NCBI RefSeq assembly: GCF_030848805.1
Contig: NC_092368.1
Span: 3,630,441-3,694,440 of the forward strand
DNA: 64,000 bases
DNA from: Temnothorax longispinosus
Lineage: Eukaryota; Arthropoda; Insecta; Hymenoptera; Formicidae
Direction of reading: 5' to 3'
The notes below the pieces were generated by a model. That model had not been told where the DNA came from and ran no database searches. It saw only the letters and a program-made list of their open reading frames with translations. Of this stretch, positions 12,549 through 24,003 are shown in pieces (the stretch's first letter is position 1; every line of letters starts with the position of its first letter). A program made the translations under genes and the position numbers.

Positions 12549-13038
12549 AGATCCTATGGAGCTTATGGAGCAGCAATTGGTGAGATGCGGGGTACCCTCG
12601 GTAAGAATCTACGAGCATCTCGCTATGCCGTCGCCGCTTATGGTGGCCGCGGCCGCGGCCGCGACACTGGGCGCTCAGCAGCCGTCCGCGCAGCAGCAGC
12701 AACATCATCAGCCGTCCGCGCAACAGCAGCAACCGCACGAGAACGCCGGACACGCGTTGCCGCCCTGGTTGTCGCCGGCGTCAACGGCGCTCTTGTACGG
12801 CAGGGGTGCTGCCGGCTCGCCGTCGCCCTATTCCACCGCCGCCGTCGCGGCCACCTCCGCCGGCTTCTCGTATCCGACGACGCTGTCGTGGCCCTGGACA
12901 CCAACACCACCACCCCCCGTCACGATGATCTCGCGACGGTCCTCGCCCACCACCGCGACCAGCCTGAGGTACGTGCCCTATCCACCGACGGCCAGCACAT
13001 CCCCGCCGCCCCGGACACGCCCGCCCTCCCCCAATTAG
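12549..13038 (+). CDS. Coding exon of an unnamed transcription-factor-like protein
   Basis: The acceptor at 12525-12548 (pyrimidine-rich, ending TTATTATTTCAG) is excellent. The frame continues from the acceptor through ATG at 12556 to TAG at 13036-13038, about 163 codons. From the ATG, residues 1-28 are ordinary sequence (MELMEQQLVRCGVPSVRIYE). They are followed by an alanine run, two similar PSAQQQQ segments rich in Gln and His, then LPPWLSPASTALLYGRG, Ser/Tyr/Ala-rich sequence, a WPWTPTPPPP stretch, and a Pro/Ser-rich tail. Ala/Gln/His/Pro-rich arms like these are typical of insect developmental transcription factors. A consensus donor, AG|GTACGT, lies at 12968/12969, so the exon may instead end at 12968. 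That alternative exon is exactly 420 bases and phase-symmetric. The ATG need not be the true start, because the frame is open back to the acceptor. I considered the Tbx2/3 family (the tail reads LRYVPY) but the rest does not match. No DNA-binding exon lies in the window. Confidence 0.65.
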
Positions 13039-14394
13039 CGATCCCCGCTAGCACCGACGACACCGCGACTGCGGAATCATCGTTCCTCCTCCCTCTCTCT
13101 GTGATCGCGGAACCAACACCGACATCGGAACTGGAACCGAAATTGTTCCAACACGTTTCTATCTCGCCAGGGGCATGACGGAGCGCGCACATGCATACAA
13201 TTTATCGTCGTCGATAATCGCGCGTGGCGATATGGAAGTAAGTAGCATCTCGTTGCACTTTTGTTGTAGCGATAAACGAATAAGGAATTCGGGATGGAAT
13301 CGGAAAATGATGATCAAATTATTCGCGGCCGTAAATAGGATACATAAACATTGAATTGTGCAATGTTACGAATGTAGTTTTATGAGTCTTTATTATTGTT
13401 CTTCAAGTTGGCTGGAAAATCAAGTTTATTTGCCATCTTGAAGAAATTATTTTCCAAATATTATTCTTATAGCCTCTGAAAGATCTGAATCTTATTAATT
13501 TAATTAAAGTATTTCATAAAACGACATACATCAGTGACAACTCTATTATAACTATTTCAAAGTTCAATTTTTAATCTTTCAGAGTTTTGTTAATTATTGT
13601 ATTATGCATGTAATTATTATATATTAAGATAAGGTATGTAGATTGAATATGTGTATTTATTATTTGAACATAATGTGTTTGGTATAAATGTACCTTTCTT
13701 GTTAATTAATAATTTTTAATTAATAACTTTGTTAATTAAGAATTATCATTATTAGTATTATTATGTTATAATATATTATTATAATTTTATTATGTTGTGT
13801 TTATTAATAATATATTAATAATATATTAACAATTTCGTTAATAATAAATGAATGAATATTATTTATACATTTTTAGACCAAACTCTTTTCTGGAGGAGAA
13901 CCAGGAATATTAGCTTCAAATCCATGATTTTTCTTACATCTTCATGATATTACTTAGTTCCATATCGTATATACGTACAAGAGAGCAACGGAGAACGATG
14001 AGTCGTAATGCGTCGCTTGCGACTGCGAGCGTGTTCTTAACATTCATGTTTCCCCTTAACATCTAGGTGCGACCAAAGAACTATCCCTAGCGCCCAGTGT
14101 GTTAATCGCGGACCGTCTGTGTGTAACGCATAGATATTTATATAATATAATATATAAATGTAATTCTGTGTATACATGTCGTTCCATTAATATTATTCGC
14201 GGGGCGAACGTATTGGCAACGGCCGTTGAAACTCCGTACACGGATTACGCGAAATACCAGGTGTCCTAAGAAATTACAGAACTGGATATGTGCGAGAGTT
14301 TGCATATATATTCATTCATCTCACATTCTAAAGATTCGAAAAGTTATATCCGGATATTTGAATGTTCAGGAAACAACGGAATCATACATTGATA
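13039..14394. other. Non-coding, AT-rich
   Basis: No coding sequence. From about 13690 to 13860 the DNA is nearly pure A/T, built from repeated TTAATTAA- and AATATATTA-like words that form many short palindromes. Composition returns to average after 13980. Confidence 0.5.
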
Positions 14395-14665
14395 GCGAAT
14401 TCGGGCACTTGCACTAGAGCACACTGAATGCGCACTAAGGCTTGTTTATAATCTGTTCTTATATTTAAAATCGCTTAAATACGCATTTAAAAACTTTGTA
14501 GCTAATAAAACAATCTGCATGGATACTGTATAGATCATTTTATTGAGAAGAAGCTAAGAAGTATTTCATAAAGTATTTAAGATGTTCTGTAAATATAAGA
14601 ATTGACTAACAAGAACAAGCCTTAGTACACACTCAATGTGCGCTATTGCAAGCGCCCGAGTTCGC
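14395..14665. mobile_element. MITE with about 75-base terminal inverted repeats, TA-flanked
   Basis: The left end, GCGAATTCGGGCACTTGCA, pairs with the right end read on the other strand, GCGAACTCGGGCGCTTGCA. The imperfect match continues inward for about 75 bases, including ACTAAGGCTTGTT in both arms. TA borders both sides (14393-14394 and 14666-14667), as expected from a Tc1/mariner-type insertion. The 271-base body has no coding capacity, so it is non-autonomous. Confidence 0.8.
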
Positions 14666-14740
14666 TATAAGATATCCAAAGATCTAAAGGAGATGTATGG
14701 GATCCAAGCATTCAGATACTCGAGGTTGAAGTAACGAATT

Positions 14741-14864
14741 GTTGTAGTAATGTGATGTGATGGAGATGAGTATGGTTGATGTAAGGTGATGAGATAGGGT
14801 AATGATTTATTGTGGTGGTTGTGATGTGATGAAGAACGATATGATTTATGTAAGGTGATGAGAT
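14741..14864. repeat. Degenerate 69-base tandem duplication
   Basis: Two copies of a GATG-rich unit follow one another. The shared core ATGTAAGGTGATGAGAT starts at 14779 and again at 14848, a period of 69. GTGATGTGATG also recurs with nearly the same spacing. The second copy ends directly in the hairpin at 14860. Confidence 0.7.
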
Positions 14865-14930
14865 GTATCCCCAAAAATACCATCTGAGTCTCTCTACGAG
14901 TCACGGATGGTATTTTTGGGGATACTTCTC
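14860..14930. repeat. 71-base inverted repeat forming a strong hairpin
   Basis: Arms of 25 bases at 14860-14884 and 14906-14930 are complementary except at one position; the inner 20 bases (GTATCCCCAAAAATACCATC) are perfect. The loop is 21 bases. Size and shape resemble a small-RNA precursor or a tiny foldback element. No known microRNA sequence was recognised in either arm. Confidence 0.75.
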
Positions 14931-16917
14931 TCGGCTAATAACTCCACGAGTATGAGCCCAATTCGATTCTTGGTGGTAGCATCGATCGGCCGATGAGAAC
15001 AATGAGTATTTTTCGGCTCGCGAGAAAGCGCGTTTGCCTAATTAGTATGGTGCCAGGCTGCCATCTTAGTAAAGGCACTATAGGAGAATCGAATTTCTTC
15101 GCAAGTCAATGTTATCGTAAATCTCGACGTCTCGCTGTGAACGGTTTAACGGTAGGACATATCTCGCCCCGTGTCCGCGTAATATCTCATCATAGAGATT
15201 TGCGAGTATCAGAGAGGATCAGGGAGTATCTTTGTATTTTAGTTATCGATCTCGATTTGTAAATAATTCCGCGCTCATTAGAATAAACAAGTATCTGTTG
15301 TAACGTGACGATTGCGTGTATGTACATGTATGTATGCATGCTAAATATGTAAATGCGAGCGAGTGTGAAATCGTGCGTGAAAGAGAAAATGGTTCGACGT
15401 AACTGTATTATATACCGCGATAGTATTAATGCGCATCTTGTCACAGGATGGTGCAATTTGTACATAAAGGAACTTCTATGATAGCAAGTAGTTCAGCGCC
15501 ATATTTCCTCGATGTAGCACGACGAAAATAAATGAATTTTCATTAATCTATCCGATTATTCAATCGCCTGTACCTTTTGCGTTTCCTTATTAACCTTCTT
15601 CCTTTATTATATATATTCTTTGTATATTCTCGTTTATAAATAAATTATTTATCGTTATTGAAAAACGTCTAATTGAGATTATACACTTTCTTTTGACTCA
15701 AACCCTAATCAACATTATCCTTAGAATATTATTATAAAAAAATCGATATAAGAAATTCCTATTATAATGAAATTTGTTATCATTAGTTGTTAATTAATTT
15801 CCAATTACGTATCAATTTAATGTGATAGATTTTACGAACTTGTTTGACAGATGGCACGTTATATCGTATTAAAAAATTAATAATCATGACACGAATTCTA
15901 TGATATCAATACCGTCTTTCGATCATACGATCAAGAACTCGCGGAATTTTATACATTTTGCATTTTTTGGTTTCGCGGACGACTCGAGAGAAGAGCCATG
16001 GCACGCATCTCTCTCGTCACCCACTCTTTCTCCACCCGGTGTACGCCCTCGTCGCGCCACCCAGGCTTCATCGCACCTTCAACTGCCGTGTAATTCTGTT
16101 ATACCTATCTGAAATTAAATAAATTCATTTCACGGCCTGTCAGCGAGCAATTATTCTCAGATGCGGCTGCTTTAAGGGCTCGGTTCGTTCCATGACTAAC
16201 ACCTTTTCTCACTTTCTCTCTTTCTCTCTCCCTCTCTCGTTCTCTTGCTCTTTCTTTCTGTCACTCGAACTCTCGGTTCAGTATCGGGAGCATGTCGCTA
16301 TCGCCATATCGCATTGTACAGTCCTCCTCCCGTTGCTTCACGTCGCGTCGTTGGGCGCGTCGGGTCGCTGCACCGCAACTGTTTCGCGCGATCGAGCGCA
16401 GCCGCGGCGACACGAGACGCCCTTTAACCCTCATTCGAACGCGAAGCGAAATATGAAGCGTTAAACCAGATGCCAATAACGAGAACGCACATTGTTTTCT
16501 AATGTATACGATGACACTTCCGGCCGCAGTAGGTAACTTAATTAGAAAAGTAACGTACGATCAAGTTGATAAAATTGAGCGATAAGCGACAATGTGCATT
16601 ATATATTTTCTTACACCTTGTTAACGCTATATTGCATTTTATTGCATATATAAGCAAGTGATATAAAATATTTAGAATCTTACTAAAATATCAAGCTTCA
16701 ATGACGAAAGACTAGTAAATAATAAATTTATTACCAAAAGAATTTCCAATCCATTTAAATTTCTGTGAAGGTAACCATTTCGGTATATCCTTTTTGAAAT
16801 TTGACAAACAGGCCAATCTAAAATTCTCATCAACTATGAAAAATAGCTTAATAATACTTTCTTTATTCACAAAAACAAGGAAACCAAGGTTGAACATCTA
16901 AATTGCACGTAGGGCGT
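14931..16917. other. Non-coding, no gene seen
   Basis: Mostly AT-rich unique DNA. A CT-rich stretch lies at about 16205-16260, and 16261-16440 is CpG-rich. I see no mobile element or RNA gene. Confidence 0.45.
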
Positions 16918-17900
16918 TCACCAATTATTCCGAAGACATTCAACGAGTACTCGAGAGAGTCTTTTAAGGACCCGTTGAGTTAGCGATGGAGGACGCGGCG
17001 CGGCGCGGCGGCCAGGTAGAAGGAATCCACGGTCGGAAGAAACGCGAAAGGAGCAGAGAACGGCGGAGAAGAAGAAGAAGAAGAAGAAGAAGAAGAAGAC
17101 AACGGTTTCACCGGGGCGCGAAAGCGATCGTGTGTTACGTCGTGATGGGTGGAGCGAGGTGAGAGAAACAGAGAGGCGGCTCCTGAGCTTGTAATTATGT
17201 TGATACGAATGATCTGCGGCGAGCCGCAGACCGACGAAGAACAACAGGAGAAGACGAGGAGAAGAAGAAAAAGAAGAATACGAGGCGCGGAAGGAGAAGA
17301 GAGGGTGAAGCCTCTAGCGATGCTCACCGGCTGCTCTATACGTACCCCCCATTTTTTCTTCTTTCTCTTTCTCGCTTCCTGCCTTTCTCCCTCATCGATA
17401 CTTTCCTCCCCTCGTTTTCTCCTCACCTTCTCCCTCTTTCTTAATATCGTGTGTAACGTTCCCTCCGTACATCTACACATTGCTCATCTCTACACGCGAC
17501 GAGAGAAAGAGAGGGAGAGAGAGAGAGAGAGGACCGAGAGCTTTAGGACCGTGGCGAAACCAGTTTAAGTGGTTAAGTGTAGATGTAATTGATTTCCATT
17601 TTACGAGGTTCTCTCGGGGAAGACGCTCCTCCACCCGCTGCGCTGTATCCACTCCTACCCCCGAGCAGTTGCAGCCTGTCCCGCATCCGAGCGTCTCTCC
17701 CTTCCTCATGCTCTTTCTCTCTCTCTCTTTCTCTCTATCGCATCTTCCGCCTCACGCTCTATCTCTTCCTCTCTCTCAGCTATATTTTCGTCTTTCCCTT
17801 TTTCTTGCGCCAGCCGAACACGCGTGCGACGCATACGTGCGCAACATCGAGCGCATAAATACGCATTAATGTATCGGCGGGTGCCCCTCGACAAGAGAGC
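16918..17900. other. Purine- and pyrimidine-skewed repeat-rich patch
   Basis: Purine-rich blocks (about 17020-17100, 17140-17310 and 17500-17535) alternate with pyrimidine-rich blocks (about 17345-17450 and 17690-17810). The 130-170-codon frames in this interval are Ser- or Arg/Glu-rich by-products of the skew. No gene is supported. Confidence 0.6.
17068..17099. repeat. (GAA)n microsatellite
   Basis: About ten uninterrupted GAA units. The reverse strand reads as a serine run in one open frame, which is an artefact. Confidence 0.95.
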
Positions 17901-20451
17901 GGCTTTGCCGGGCATAATCGTTTTCTCACGCCTCGTTCCGCGATGATTTCGGCGGGAAGGATGGAGGTGAAGTATTAACCCTTGCCCACCTCGTCGTACT
18001 TTGCGCGGGAGAGACGCGTTTTCATCCTCCCGCGTTGCAAGTGCGGAAGGGTTAATCGTCGAGATTGCCGGTGATTAATCGCGATAAGATCGCGATGTGA
18101 AGTCGATACCGCACGAAGCCGTACGACGAAATTAACAGTCATTTCCTATTTATGCTGATAGAAATTTGATAAATTACGAGAAATATTTATATAACGTACA
18201 GATAGTCCCCTAAATGGCAGAAGTTGTAGATCTTAACATTTATAGTACTTAATTATTCACATTTTCTTTACTAACGAAATGATATACCAAAGATAAGATA
18301 ATCTTTCATCAAAAATTAAGGAATTGAGAAAAGGAAGCCGAGACAAAAGTTAAGAGCGTTACCTTAAACAGGAAATAAACGCATATGCGTTGATGCAGGA
18401 AAGATTAGAAGCCACGGGATTGATCGATGAACATTGAAAGTGCTTAGGTTCGTAATGAAGGCCCGGCGGAGCGGCACGCAATTACGCGCGCAGTGATAAA
18501 AGTTGGTAACGAATTAGCAGTTTGTAAAAATAACTCTCGCTTCTGACAGCTCCGAGACGGAGAAAGTACGAGTGGGGGCGAGTTCTTACGAGCTGCTCGT
18601 TTCGCGTCGCTACAAGTTGTTCTTCGGGGGCGAACGAATTTACGATCGATACCTTAATTGCAATCGAACGAGCTATTTTGAGGGCCGGCAAAGGTTAATG
18701 CACCATTAAGAAGCGCGTTACAAAAAGCGATGTCCACGCTCGTTGTCTTCGAACTCTTTCTTCCTCCGATCGTCCGATTTCTTTTTTTTCTTTTTTTTAA
18801 ATTAAATTCTGTGATACTCGTCATTTTCGGTGATTTGTGATTTCGACAAACGTCATTTATAGCCAGAAAAACAGGTTCTCTAAATAAATGTTTCTTTATT
18901 TCGCATGTTATCTCATTTATTTGTTTCAATTTCGGCAACCTTTCACGAACTAGCAAGTAAATCTTTCGTTTGATGTGAAATGATTGGGTTAGTGCCGGTG
19001 TCGGCACTGTCAGACAGGAAAAGCAGAAAATTCAAGGAGCTAGCGTCATAAGAAAACGATGCATCGCGCGTAGAAGGGGAGGGAGGGGTGCAGCAACAAG
19101 AAAAGAGAACGGGAATAAAGTCGCGGAGGAAGGAGAGGCGAGGGAAAGAGAATGAGAAAGAACGAGAGAAATAGAAGCACTCGACGGAGAATATGTAAAT
19201 TAGGAACTCCGTGTGAATGCGGAGATTTATGGCGGACCGTACACATTTCTGGGCGCAATAAATATCAGTAAGTAGCAACGCGCGGGACCGCGTTCGGATC
19301 GGGTCCTCCGCGCGTTTCTCCTCTCTTTCTCTCTCCGTAAGTATACACACACACATCTCACTAATACCAACGTCCCCGCTAATGTCGCCACCAACCGCGG
19401 TTCATCCGCGCGGTGCGCGATATCGCCAGAGAAATGCTGGAAAAAATGATTACGGCCGATTACCGAGATCGGTGAAGACGAAGATGGAGAATTTTCGAGT
19501 ACCTAAATTATATTTAAACGATATTCGTAGTCTGACTACATTCCTTACGGATAAAAATTATCTTCTCGACATAATCTAACATAAGACACAAAAATATACT
19601 TAAATGTTGGATATAAAAGTAAAGAAAAACAGTACACAATAAAATTTATTTCGAGAATTCGAAACATTTTCAAACATTCAAAGAAACCCAACGAAATTCC
19701 ATCAGTCAAAAATTTGATTATTTTAATTTTAGGTACTACAAGTTAATCTATTTTTAATTAAGGAACATGTAAATAAGATATTCATTACAAAAATAATCTT
19801 TACAATGAGCTAGTTAGAAATAGGTATCGTTCTTGGGATTTGTTGGTTTTGGAAGTGACTTTGATAATAGCCTCAATCTAAGAATTCTAATTTCACATTG
19901 TCACGATCACCGTTGGTGGGACAAACAACGAGACGAAAGCACGCAGAATCCGAACGGAATGGGACACGAAAACGGAATGGTAGGGCCGAGTAGGAAGAGA
20001 GCCGTCGCCGTCGGAGGCTCCGTGGGTGGCTGAGAGATCTCCCTTTCCTTCTCCCTTCCTTCCTTTCGCACGCACGCACGCATACGCTCGCGGAGTCGGC
20101 GACGTTTCTCTTAACGCATCCTGCTACTTCGGTAGGTGACGCCCCTGCATCTCGATATCCCCGTAGCTCTTTTTGTTCGAGCGCGAGCCGAACGCAGCTG
20201 CGGCAGGAACCGTGAAAACAACCGCAAACCGTGAAAAAGAACGCGTCGATACGATACGATAGTAGAACGAAAAATGCAAGGCTGCGAATTTTTAGGCCGT
20301 AATTCTATTCCGCTTATTTTTAAATATTGAAATGAAATAATACGACAAAATAAATTTTCATATTATTTTATTTTATATATCCGACTCTCCAAATATCTTA
20401 TCGCGCGTTCCATTCGTTAATTTTTGTGATAATTGTGCAAATTCATCGCGC
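17901..20451. other. Non-coding, no gene seen
   Basis: Unique DNA of alternating composition with a purine-rich segment at about 19060-19180. Open frames up to 137 codons (18943-19356, - strand) follow that skew and are not convincing. Confidence 0.45.
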
Positions 20452-20559
20452 ATATATATACATATATATAGTATAATATATATACGTACATTATATATCT
20501 ATATATGTAACGTATTTTATATTTTATATATATCACATATATCATATATATTGTATATG
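20452..20559. repeat. TA-rich low-complexity array
   Basis: About 108 bases consist almost only of TATA-type steps broken by single C or G. It can form extended cruciform structure and is a likely hotspot of length variation. Confidence 0.85.
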
Positions 20560-21830
20560 AGCCAGCAACGTTTCAGGAAGACTTTATTACTCTTATATTA
20601 TTATACGTTTTACGAGCCACGATACTGAATTTATTCTCATCGACATCGTCAGGTGGTTACGACGCATTCTTTTGCGCTATAAAAGTAACCGTGAAACGCG
20701 ATCAATTACAATCTGGTCATGCTCTAGCCACAGAAACTCATCGCCGACCGCGATTACGCGAAATCGAGACAAATTCGCGCGTCGTCTTTGTCTAGGGAGT
20801 TGCCCTAAAAAAATATTACTACATTTATAAAGTAATTTTAATTCAATATAAAATCAGTGCTTTGGAGAAAACGGCACTTTTAAATTTTATATAAAACTGT
20901 GTTGAGAGAAAGAGACCGTGTGAGCAAGTGGCAGACAGAAAGAGAATAATCCAGCACAGTTTGCTAGCCAGTCGACGGATTATTAATTAGCTCGTTTAAG
21001 AGATTATGCTGCTCGAACGGCAACTTCGGAGGACCGATGGAAGATGAAGAAGAGAGAATAACGAGAGCGACGATTAACCTCGTCAGCTGGGTCGTTCTTC
21101 GCACCTGCTCATACGAGACGGAGAAGAATTAACTGTCCCCGAAGTCAGCCGACTATGATAATCGGACGAGCTATGACCTAGCCTACGGTTTAGAGACGAT
21201 TGCATAAATAGACTTTTATCGTAGATCAAATTTCTCGAACCAAACGATATTATTTATCACGAAAATTGAATTTTCAGAATGAACGTTATGGTTGTAATAA
21301 TTTTCGTTAACAGCTGCAGGCACAGAATAATAGATTGCAAAAGATTAATTTTTTAGTACTTAAAAAATTGATGCAAGCATTTACGTGCATTATGAATGCA
21401 TTGCAACAGACAATTAAGACTAAGAAGCAAATCTATTTTGCAAAATTCTATAAAACAAAAAAATAATTACTTAAAAAATCTCGTTATTATATTAAATATT
21501 ATACAATGAATATCTTTTTGTTTTATTCTACTTATTTAATCCTATAATACTTCTTATAACGCTCTGAGTTTAGAATAGATTTATATTTGTAAATAAACGG
21601 TCGTAATTTTTTTTGTATGGATGCGAAGAATATTCTGTTTGCGAATTTTGATGAAGATTTCTATTTTCGTGTAAAGATGCGAAGAATTATTGGATGCCTG
21701 TTCGCGCCAGTCACTGAAAGACAGTGTTAAGTAGACGCACTAAAATATACGTTAATGGTCAATTACGGATACTCTATCTAGATTTGCATTAGTTATATAG
21801 TTAGCGGTAAGAATGTCTTTCTCTCTTCAG
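20560..21830. other. Non-coding, no gene seen until acceptor at 21830
   Basis: AT-rich unique DNA with no open frame of interest. The last 20 bases are a clean pyrimidine tract followed by CAG, the acceptor for the candidate exon at 21831. Confidence 0.4.
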
Positions 21831-21958
21831 CGTGCCATCTGTCAGGATCAACGAGTCGTTGTTGCAAACCGTGTCGTAAATGCAGATTTTCTATGATGCA
21901 ACTATGTGACAATAATGCGCTTAGCGCGGCCAGATTTATAGCCGCTTATGGGATTTAA
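21831..21958 (+). CDS. Candidate exon encoding a Cys-rich peptide
   Basis: A strong acceptor (GTCTTTCTCTCTTCAG, ending at 21830) leads into a frame that opens at 21833 and runs 41 codons to TAA at 21956-21958. The first 25 residues hold six cysteines: one at position 1, then the cluster in TSRCCKPCRKCRFSM, then one after MMQL. The spacing CC-x2-C-x2-C is reminiscent of small secreted disulphide-rich peptides, where a terminal exon often carries the cysteine domain. The remaining tail (ALSAARFIAAYGI) has no cysteine. No upstream signal-peptide exon was identified and the pattern does not fit insulin A chains or agouti exactly. The family is therefore unknown, and a chance open frame remains quite possible. 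Confidence 0.25.
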
Positions 21959-23508
21959 ACTCAACAGATTCGAACGGTTTCGAATTCGCATTCGCGTATC
22001 CCTCTTCCGCTCGATACTTCTCCGGCAAATTCGCACATTTATGCTTGGTACGGATATGCATAATTGCGCGTTTCGATAATAAATAATGATAACTATAATG
22101 CGCTTGATTTCAACGATCGAGATAAATCAGACTCTACCGGATTTAAAGTACGTGTAAACATAATTTTTTCATGCATTATATCATAAATTATTTTTTAAAA
22201 ATTATTTTAAATAATTATTTTTATAAAATTCACAATTACGTAAGAAACTAAAAAAGTTTGGAAGTACTAAAAAGATCTTCTGGGTGGCACGGACAGCTTT
22301 TTAAAAATCATCGACACGAAAAGTCAAAGCTTCCGACGGTCAGTATATTTTTTCGCTTAAAAAAAAATTAGAATCGTAGTAACAAAAAATTAGAAATTGG
22401 CAAAAAAATAGGATGTACGTTACAGAATACGTAAAACGGTACAAAAACGGAAAACTTTTTAAAACTTTTTTCCCGAAAGTCCTTTCCCCGTCGGTCTCTA
22501 CGCGCGTTTAAAAAGTGAATCTCTTAAAAAGGTTGAAAGGTATGCAAATTTTTACGAATAATTCGCCTCGGACAAACTATGCGAGTCTAAAAAAAAATCT
22601 TTGCGGTAGTCGATGTTAAAAGATGGAAAGAAAACGAAAAGAGTCAAATGCCTCGTAAAGAAATATATAATATCGAGATCGGAGATGAACATAGGAGTGA
22701 CGAGGGTGGTTTATTATTTACAGCAGCCCATAAGGCGCGTCACAATAGCGGGTTTCTTCTTGAAAGTCCGACAATGTCTGTTAGGATTTACGACGCTAAC
22801 TTTCAGCAAAATCATCAATGGCCAACACCTCCGCCTACGCGTCGTCTTACCCAACGCCAACGGCGTGAGAATACACGCACAAATATTTTCACTATAAATC
22901 CTCCTTTTTATCTGCCTGATCAGGTAATATTTACAATCTTCTGACCTAATCCGTACCCGCAAGCAGCGAAAATCCTAATCATGTCATGAATACCTTCTCT
23001 ACCTGCTTCTACACCACGATTCTCTGGCCTCAACCGCAGCCACTCTTGTTAACTTTTATTTCCTCGCCTATCTCAGCATGTTTTCCTTCCCGGAAATCGA
23101 TGAACATCGGTATATTTATATCGGAAATTTGTCACACAATCGCTCTTTAATGTAATGATAATAATTACGAATTTTGTAAAAATATTCAAATAGGTATAAT
23201 CGAAAATTTAATTCCGTTCAAATGCTCACTTTGATGAAATCAATTATTATTAGATAACTGCAGTAATCATAAAGTCATCTGTCCTCCTATAAATGTAAAA
23301 TTACGTCAGCGGCTGCGAATATATTTACAATATTTTATAATTATTAGTTTTGTGAACTACAAGGTTTCCTCTATTAGATTGATAAACATAATAAGTACGA
23401 TTGATAAAGATAAAGTTCACCTCATGCTTATAAAATAAATTTGAGACAAGAAAGAATCACGAGACTAATTTCAAGATCTGATAAAAATTCATCTTTCTTC
23501 TTACACGT
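21959..23508. other. Non-coding, mostly AT-rich
   Basis: A 118-codon open stretch at 22591-22944 has no recognisable motif, although a possible donor (CAG|GTAATA) lies at 22923. Otherwise the region is AT-rich with A-runs around 22180-22400 and no repeats of note. Confidence 0.4.
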
Positions 23509-23604
23509 TTATTGTTCAATACAATCGCCATTTAGTACGACGTATTTTCTTAACGCCCATTTTTTCGTACAGGCCATAAAACACTTTCTAGGTTTCACTT
23601 GATT
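23509..23604 (-). pseudogene. Probable relict of a mariner-type transposase C-terminus
   Basis: On the - strand a 31-codon open stretch ends with KKWALRKYVVLNGDCIEQ and a stop at 23509-23511. The pattern K-[C/Y]-[I/V]-x-L-x-G-D-[Y/C]-[V/I]-E just before a stop is how many mariner-family transposases finish, there usually after an RW pair. Here a KW pair stands two residues further away than usual. Upstream on the same strand a stop at 23605-23607 and other breaks interrupt the frame, and no DD-D catalytic motif is visible. It is read as an old inactive fragment. The assignment rests on a short motif remembered from the family and could be coincidence. Confidence 0.35.
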
Positions 23605-23861
23605 TTACTACGTACAACTTCAATACCGAAAAAGACTAGACCTTTTAACACCTTTTTTACTTTAGAAACCTGAAGTTCGAGGTAGTAGGTACTAAATCTT
23701 GTCTGTTATACTTATAGGTGCAGAAAAATTTCAAGTCCATCATCGTTTTCGTCTTTTTTCGGCTGCAACGCAAGCTTGCGTTATAAGTAACTTTCATCGG
23801 CTTATAAATTGTGTGCAACTTTCTAAATTCTGCTGCCGATCGTCGCTTTATATGCATTGCA

Positions 23862-24003
23862 GGGGCCCAATTCTGTACACGCTTACCGACAATCGTCGGT
23901 GTCGTTAACGGTGTCGGCGCAACTTTTATACGATATGAAAAACCTGCGCAACGACGCTTATCGAACCGATAGTTGTCGGTAAGCGTGTACAGAATACGGG
24001 CCC
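23862..24003. mobile_element. 142-base inverted-repeat element with GGGCCC ends
   Basis: The left arm begins GGGGCCCAATTCTGTACACG and continues through CTTACCGACAA. The right arm, read on the other strand, begins GGGCCCGTATTCTGTACACG and continues through the same CTTACCGACAA. About 37 bases pair with a few mismatches and one indel. No clear target duplication is visible. The centre has no coding capacity. A - strand open frame of 147 codons runs straight through it and is therefore not a gene. Confidence 0.7.

Noticed and set aside
12960..13000. Tbx2/3 (bifid/omb) assignment for the 12549 exon from its LRYVPY tail
   Set aside because: Vertebrate Tbx2/3 proteins have a similar LRYSPY word, but the rest of the exon does not resemble insect omb as I recall it, and no T-box exon is in the window.
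22591..22944. 118-codon open stretch with a possible donor at 22923
   Set aside because: No acceptor with a pyrimidine tract precedes it and the translation shows no motif; kept only as a note.
23679..23690. Twelve-base match to the core of let-7 (GAGGTAGTAGGT)
   Set aside because: No complementary arm is found within 100 bases on either side, so no precursor hairpin can form. The leading base and the bases after the match also differ from let-7.
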